From Ornithodoros turicata (lineage: Eukaryota; Arthropoda; Arachnida; Ixodida; Argasidae), in NCBI RefSeq assembly GCF_037126465.1, contig NC_088203.1, forward strand, positions 99,324,668-99,388,667: a stretch of 64,000 nucleotides of DNA, written 5' to 3'. Positions 58,733-64,000 of this stretch are shown one piece after another (position 1 is the stretch's first letter; each line of letters starts with the position of its first letter). The notes under the pieces are model-generated. The model was given only the letters and a program-made list of their open reading frames with translations. It was not told where the DNA came from and did not search any database. A program made the position numbers and the translations under genes.

Positions 58733-61700
58733 TAGAGAGCGCGAGATAGTGTATACATCTTCCCACTGTACTGGAGTCGCCAGTCCTGACCCCCGTCAAG
58801 ACTACCCTTTTCTCTCTCTCCCTCTCTCTCTTTTCGCACCCGAACTGAACCTGTGCCAGATAAACACATCATGCTTGTATCATCCCGTACGTGTATACAA
58901 TTCGACGCAACTAGGAGGACAGGCCACTGAACACACGAGTAGTACAACCGCTCCCAGGAGATTTGTGTTCGTTATACGCGTAATTCGCTATACGGGAATT
59001 CACCTGGGACATTACGGGGCCATGTTTCGACATACGTTCGTCGATCAGTTTGCATACATTTGCATGCGGTATACGACATTTCAAGTACGGCCTGCTTTGA
59101 CGCGTGTTTCACAGCAAACTGGATATTAAACTCTCTCTTAACGCGAATACGCGAGGCTGTGCCGCCGTGTCCCGCCCTGCGCGGAGGAAATCTCGTTATA
59201 TCGTACGCAGCGGGGAACGCAGCGGCTGACTCACAACAGAGCGTTCGATATAACGAAGTTTGCTTCGTGCAGGATGATTACCCATGCTGCTTATACGTGT
59301 ATTGTAAGACTGGTTGAAATGTTATAAACGGAATAATATACTGCGTACCTACACGCATGGCTGATACAGATGATAGACATGGATGTGTGTCAGATGCCCT
59401 TTTGATAAACAAGATGATATCGTCGCGCACACACGGCTTGAATTCGAAAGCCACGAAGTCGAGAGAGAGAAGCAACGGAGAAAAGAGGGTGTTGACAATA
59501 ATGAGAAGCACTTAGTTACGCAGCTAACATGTGAGCTTGACTTGGGTTCTCGAGATTTTTGAAGGCCGACTGCTAGCGGTGCAGTTCTTAGTACCGAAGC
59601 CTTGTTTTATACAGTTTACTTTTACAGAGGTCGAAGAAGAAGTGCGGAGAGGAAAAATGAGAAGAGGAGAAAAAAGAAACGTTCTTTCGGATGTTCTCAA
59701 AGGCAACGAAACTCCGTTGTGCACTTTACTTGTCACCAGTGATTATGAACTCTTCCGCACGACCACGGACGACCCACGTGCCTAACTGCGGACTAGCCGC
59801 AGTCCAAAACTATACAACTGTATATCATAGTCTTAGTTGTGTTTTGCACTGAACTTTACATCCTCCCTAAAATGCTGTGTAAGGTAATACGGAAGGTAAC
59901 ATTGACGAATAAATAAAGAAATAAATTCCGTCCTGCCTTCGGGCCTTGTCCTGCTCTTCAGACATTATGACAGAAATGGATGAATTTACTTCATCGTTGC
60001 GGAAGTGTTTCTTTTTATAAATACGGAACAGAAGAAAATATAGGTTCCACAGACATCGCCACCTGTGCGCATTTCATACGTCGTGGAGCCCAAGCGAGAC
60101 TTCCTATATGCGTGACCTCATTATTTGCGCGATAATCATTATTTTCTTTACTGCTGTGAAGTGGGGTACAGAGTCCTGTAGCTACCACGGGGAAGCATCC
60201 CACGTCATCATCACTTTTTTCTTCATCATTTATTGTTGTTGTTTACTGCTCCGGCATGATGGAATGAGCCTCAAATATCGAAAGTGCATATCGGTTCTCT
60301 CTCTAGAGTGCACGCATATCTCTGCAGCTCTTGGTGCAATTTTTGCAAGCCCGTCCACTCAACCTAAGAACACCATTTCTATAAAGCACTATACTTAACT
60401 CATCTTTAATTGATGCGTTCTCGAGTGTTCCAATTGAAACTCCCACGCAAGACCTACCGCAGGGGGATCACCTTCATGAACCTCATTTCATACCCGAGGT
60501 CCCTCAAATATAATCTCCATAGAGCTACAAACCAATCTCCCTCTCTCTCTCTTGAGCAGATTTCGTCACGTTTCTCTAACCACGTGGAACTAATCCGGGC
60601 CACAATGATGTCATAAGGTCACGTGCGCACAGAAATATGTATCTCGGGACCGGTGGGACAGTGGGGACGAACAAAACTGGCGACTGCCGCGGAGGAAGTA
60701 ATTATGTGCTGACCAGATGTCTGTCGCTCCATCCATGAATGGGAGGCGCTTCCACGGTCTGCCGTGCTAATCCTTGTGGGATTACGCTATCGGATTTGTA
60801 ATCCGAGGCTAGTAAGTGTTAACAACCCTGGATTATGAGGAGATTCAGCAGGATATCAATGAGAGAGAAAGGGGGAAAGGGCTGCGTAATATCTGGAAAG
60901 TATGATGGTGTACTCCTGGGGAGAATGCGCGTGGTGCGGCTTTGGAGATTCCTTCTAGCCACTCTGTCTTCAAGCTGCTTCATTTCAGCACTGAGAGCCA
61001 ACACTACGCCTAGTACCCCTTTTACACGGGCAGCCTTCGACGGCCGTTGGAGCCAACTACCTTGAAAGACACACGTAGGGCCAGCAAGCGTGTATCGCGT
61101 CAACCTGTCAAGCAGCATTGGATTCAATGCCCTTTTAGAAGTTGACACATTACACGGTTATTGGCGCTACGCGCGTTTTTCAAGGCAGTTGGCTCCAACG
61201 GTCGTCGAAGGCTGCACGTGCAACATGGGTATTAGGGTCAGCTGACCATAGTCATGTCAACCAGTCCAAGGCCCTTTGCCAAGGCATGGGGCAATACAGC
61301 ACAGCAACAGACATGCCGTTCACAATAGTTCCTTGGTTTTCGGAAATGAATATTTTTTTTTCTCGATAGTGGTGAGTGATCGGGATACATCCCGATTGTA
61401 GTACACTGGACAGTTCATGAAACAGGTTGCATCCGGTAGTAGTCACAATCTCTGTGCAATCAGTCACAATCACAGTCAGTCACAATCAGTACTATGTTGG
61501 GGGTGATGCGTTCAGCGCAACCTGTGTTTGGCTTTGGGCAGTCTACGGCTTTGTTCTTTGCATGGTCGACAAACATCGCCAGGGCAGCACATGGACTACA
61601 CTGCGTCTCAGCATCGAGCTTCACAACTATGCGCGCTGCAACCCCTATAACAAGAACGCGAAGCTTGGGTTTTACGCTGGCGCACTGCTCTTACTGAAAT

Positions 61701-64000
61701 GCAACGACAAAGTGAAGACGGTATTTGTGAGGTCCGCTACAGAACAATCTGGGCAGTAGGGCATCGACGGAAAATACTAAGACCTCTAATTACTACACAA
61801 TATACATAAAGAAAAGAGAAGCCGAAGCTCTTTGGCAGCACGTAATGTACGAGTTTATAACTCAAATGTCGCCATACGAGCACTGGACAGCTGTTTCGGT
61901 CTTACTGGGCCGTCGTCAGCAGTGTATACAGATGTTTGAGAAACACTCTAAGAGCTAAGATGGCCACGGTACGTTCGAGGGCGCTGCATGGGGGACGGCA
62001 TCACATTTCTTGCACTGGAGCAGGCAATGCTGAGCATCTAGCTGTGCTGAAGACACTGCTTGCCATTGACTCTGTCTGCAACCGCTTTCTCTCATATTCC
62101 AGTAAGAAGCGTTCCCTATAGAAACTGTTGTAACAAGAGATATCTATATGGTGCCGGCGTTTCAGATTTGAAGTTCATAATCAGGACTTGTGTTCAGATT
62201 GGGAGTTGATTGAGTCACTGGTGTTGGGAGTTTCGCAGAACTTTCTAGCTGAGACAACTGCAATTGGGAACACCGAAAGAAAGGGATTGAGATTTAAGGT
62301 TATGTTCTCTACTGGTTTCACAAGGTGTTCATGGGGACATGACGCATACATGCCGTATAATGGCTTCGTTTCACATCTTTGTTAAACACCGTGAGTGCGG
62401 GCTGCCCATGCCTTTCTATTAACTTCTGGTGCGAAACAACAGACAGACAGTCCGCGTTGTGCAATTCGTAAACTATATATGGCCGTAAAATAGCTTCACG
62501 TACACATCTGGCTATACCGTGAAGTGCTCGGATACAACTAACAAGGACAAATGATAAATTACAGCAATTAATTACAATCGTTCCCTATTTTTGTCCAGTT
62601 TCATTAAACGCTCATTAGAACAACGAAATCGCCAGTTTCCGTGGTGCACTTTAGTTTGCGTACCCATGCAGACTAAACAATCTCATTCACCTTGGTAATT
62701 TCGGCTCGCTGCCTGAAACATCTTTACAACAACGCTTTACCAGCCATCACTACCACCACCGCCTTTCCGAGAAAGATAGCCTACTTCGCCAGCATTCACT
62801 GCTTTCGAATGCACATCTAACTAACACGTTTTGTTTTCCTTCCATATTTTCGTTCATATTTTTCTTCCTATACATATATCCTATCCTATTCTTCGTTCCA
62901 ACCACAACACTGTCTTTCGGAGATGTGACTTACAGGCAATGAAAGAATGGCTAAAAACTAGCGAGCTGGTGATTAGAATTCATATTACTAAATCTCCCGA
63001 GACGAAGGACTACAGTGTCTTTCTGCGCCTCAGCTACGGAGTGTTATCATAGGTCTTCTGTTGACATTTAAAGGTACGTAATGCCCAGATTACAACCCTT
63101 CCGTCAGCAGCCCGCTGGTGCCTGTGACTGGTCTTAGGGCACAACTTGAACAATACGAATCATTATTATTATTTTTACTGTGATGTAGCTTGTGGAATAA
63201 GTAACTTAAATTGGATATGCGCCAGTGCACGTAACAAGCATCGGAACGTTTAAAAAAATGACAAGCTCTGAGTCGTGTAACCTGTAGCCCCAACGAAGAA
63301 CAGAGTGGACGGGACGCTTGTTGCGCTGCCAATGAGTGCGCTTGAAGCAGTATCATTTTGTGTGCGAGGTATCGTTAAGTGATTATATCAAAATTACACT
63401 ATATGTTCTCTTCGGCTGCATGCATGACGTTTACAGTACGCTGCTGCACATCTGCACGTATGAAACATTTCTCAAACATCTAAATTACGTCTCTATGTGT
63501 CATACACCAGTCCGAGTTTGGAACATCCGACACGGCACAGAACGTTCATCCTTCAGTTACTTGACCTCGTAACCTACGAAACACCGCAAACCTTAAGTCG
63601 CCACGAAGGACGCACTACAAGAAGAATTACTGCGAAACGAAGTAACACGTGAACTACTTTTATTGATTAACGGTTGACTTACATATTGCTTGATTAACTT
63701 CTTCTCTCCTAGTGAAACCAAGTCTTAGTTTGCATGGACGAACACACTCGTTGGTCTTTGATCTTTCAAATGCAGCTTCGAAGCCTTGCAGACAACTACA
63801 CCGAGTTTGCAAGTTCACATATGCTGTCAGCGTTCTCTGCACTGCGTTGTCTTTTGTCTTGCCTTTCAGGCCTCGATGCCGTAGAAGCTCGTACTGAAGA
63901 CGTCGAAAATAAAATCGAATACGACGGCTGTGTACGACGACTTTCTTCACGCATTTGCTTTTGTAAGGCTTCGGAGCCACGAAAACTCCCGAAGCTCCTC
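58733..64000. other. No gene recognised at the right edge
   Basis: Apart from the inverted repeat at 60990-61236, I identify nothing. A frame of 44 codons open to the window end (63869-64000, plus) follows a ctttcag, so an exon continuing beyond the window is possible but unsupported. Confidence 0.4.
60990..61236. repeat. Imperfect inverted repeat
   Basis: Arms about 60998-61076 and 61166-61236 (GCCTTCGACGGCCGTTGGAG against CTCCAACGGTCGTCGAAGGC), loop about 90 bp. MITE-like, no ends assigned. Confidence 0.5.

Noticed and set aside
63660..63980. 106-codon minus-strand frame near the right edge, and a plus-strand frame open to the end (63869-64000)
   Set aside because: No recognisable motif; too little sequence to support an exon.

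Overview
The window is animal nuclear DNA, most likely from a tick or a close chelicerate relative. Three things point that way. There are intron-containing genes for secreted Gly/Tyr-rich structural-type proteins. There are tRNA-derived SINEs of the general kind known from ticks (Ruka-like). The remainder is a dense, nested bed of MITEs and dead retrotransposons. I see no operons, bacterial genes, rRNA or CRISPR. The species, and hard versus soft tick, cannot be fixed from sequence alone.

Only five host protein genes can be supported, all on the + strand between 21.2 and 50.1 kb. They share one layout: a 12-nt first coding exon (Met-Lys-Val/Ala-Leu/Val), a phase-0 intron inside the signal peptide, then one exon for the rest. 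Genes 1-3 (21293-21780, 26327-26814, 32555-33042) are nearly identical GYGG/GKGFGG-repeat proteins on three tandem units of roughly 5-6 kb. Each has its own TATA box, CACGTG motif and AATAAA. Gene 4 (41375-42232) is a diverged relative. Gene 5 (47741-50075) keeps the layout but encodes a Tyr-rich protein with a charged, probably coiled-coil centre.

The three tandem units act as a natural insertion trap. The same site is filled in one unit and empty in another, so several mobile elements and their target-site duplications can be read directly: a hAT MITE at 33532-34310, TA/CA-flanked MITEs, an RNase H LINE fragment at 27195-28230, a TAGGGTTCCGCG element at 30795-31225 and long palindromes. One MITE sits at the same position in all three units but is inverted in unit 1.

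Left region (1-20 kb): clustered foldback MITEs with GGCGTACGCC arms; a hAT element (3286-6276) carrying a broken LINE with endonuclease and reverse transcriptase, itself split by a small Penelope-like insert; SINEs; a PIF/Harbinger-type MITE; microsatellites; a perfect 44-bp palindrome. Right region (38-64 kb): nested MITEs around gene 4, LINE fragments, a palindromic pair of tRNA-Thr-like sequences (45825-46046), an LTR-retrotransposon remnant with a tRNA-Phe-type primer-binding site (56266 onward), a SINE at 58.5 kb, and about 5 kb at the right edge where I recognise nothing.

Most promising leads: the 29103-30352 element, whose degraded coding remnant may identify the machinery behind the CACTCT-ended MITE families; the tiny (48-77 bp) retroposed tails with 10-13 bp target duplications; the in-place MITE inversion; and the tRNA-Thr palindrome.
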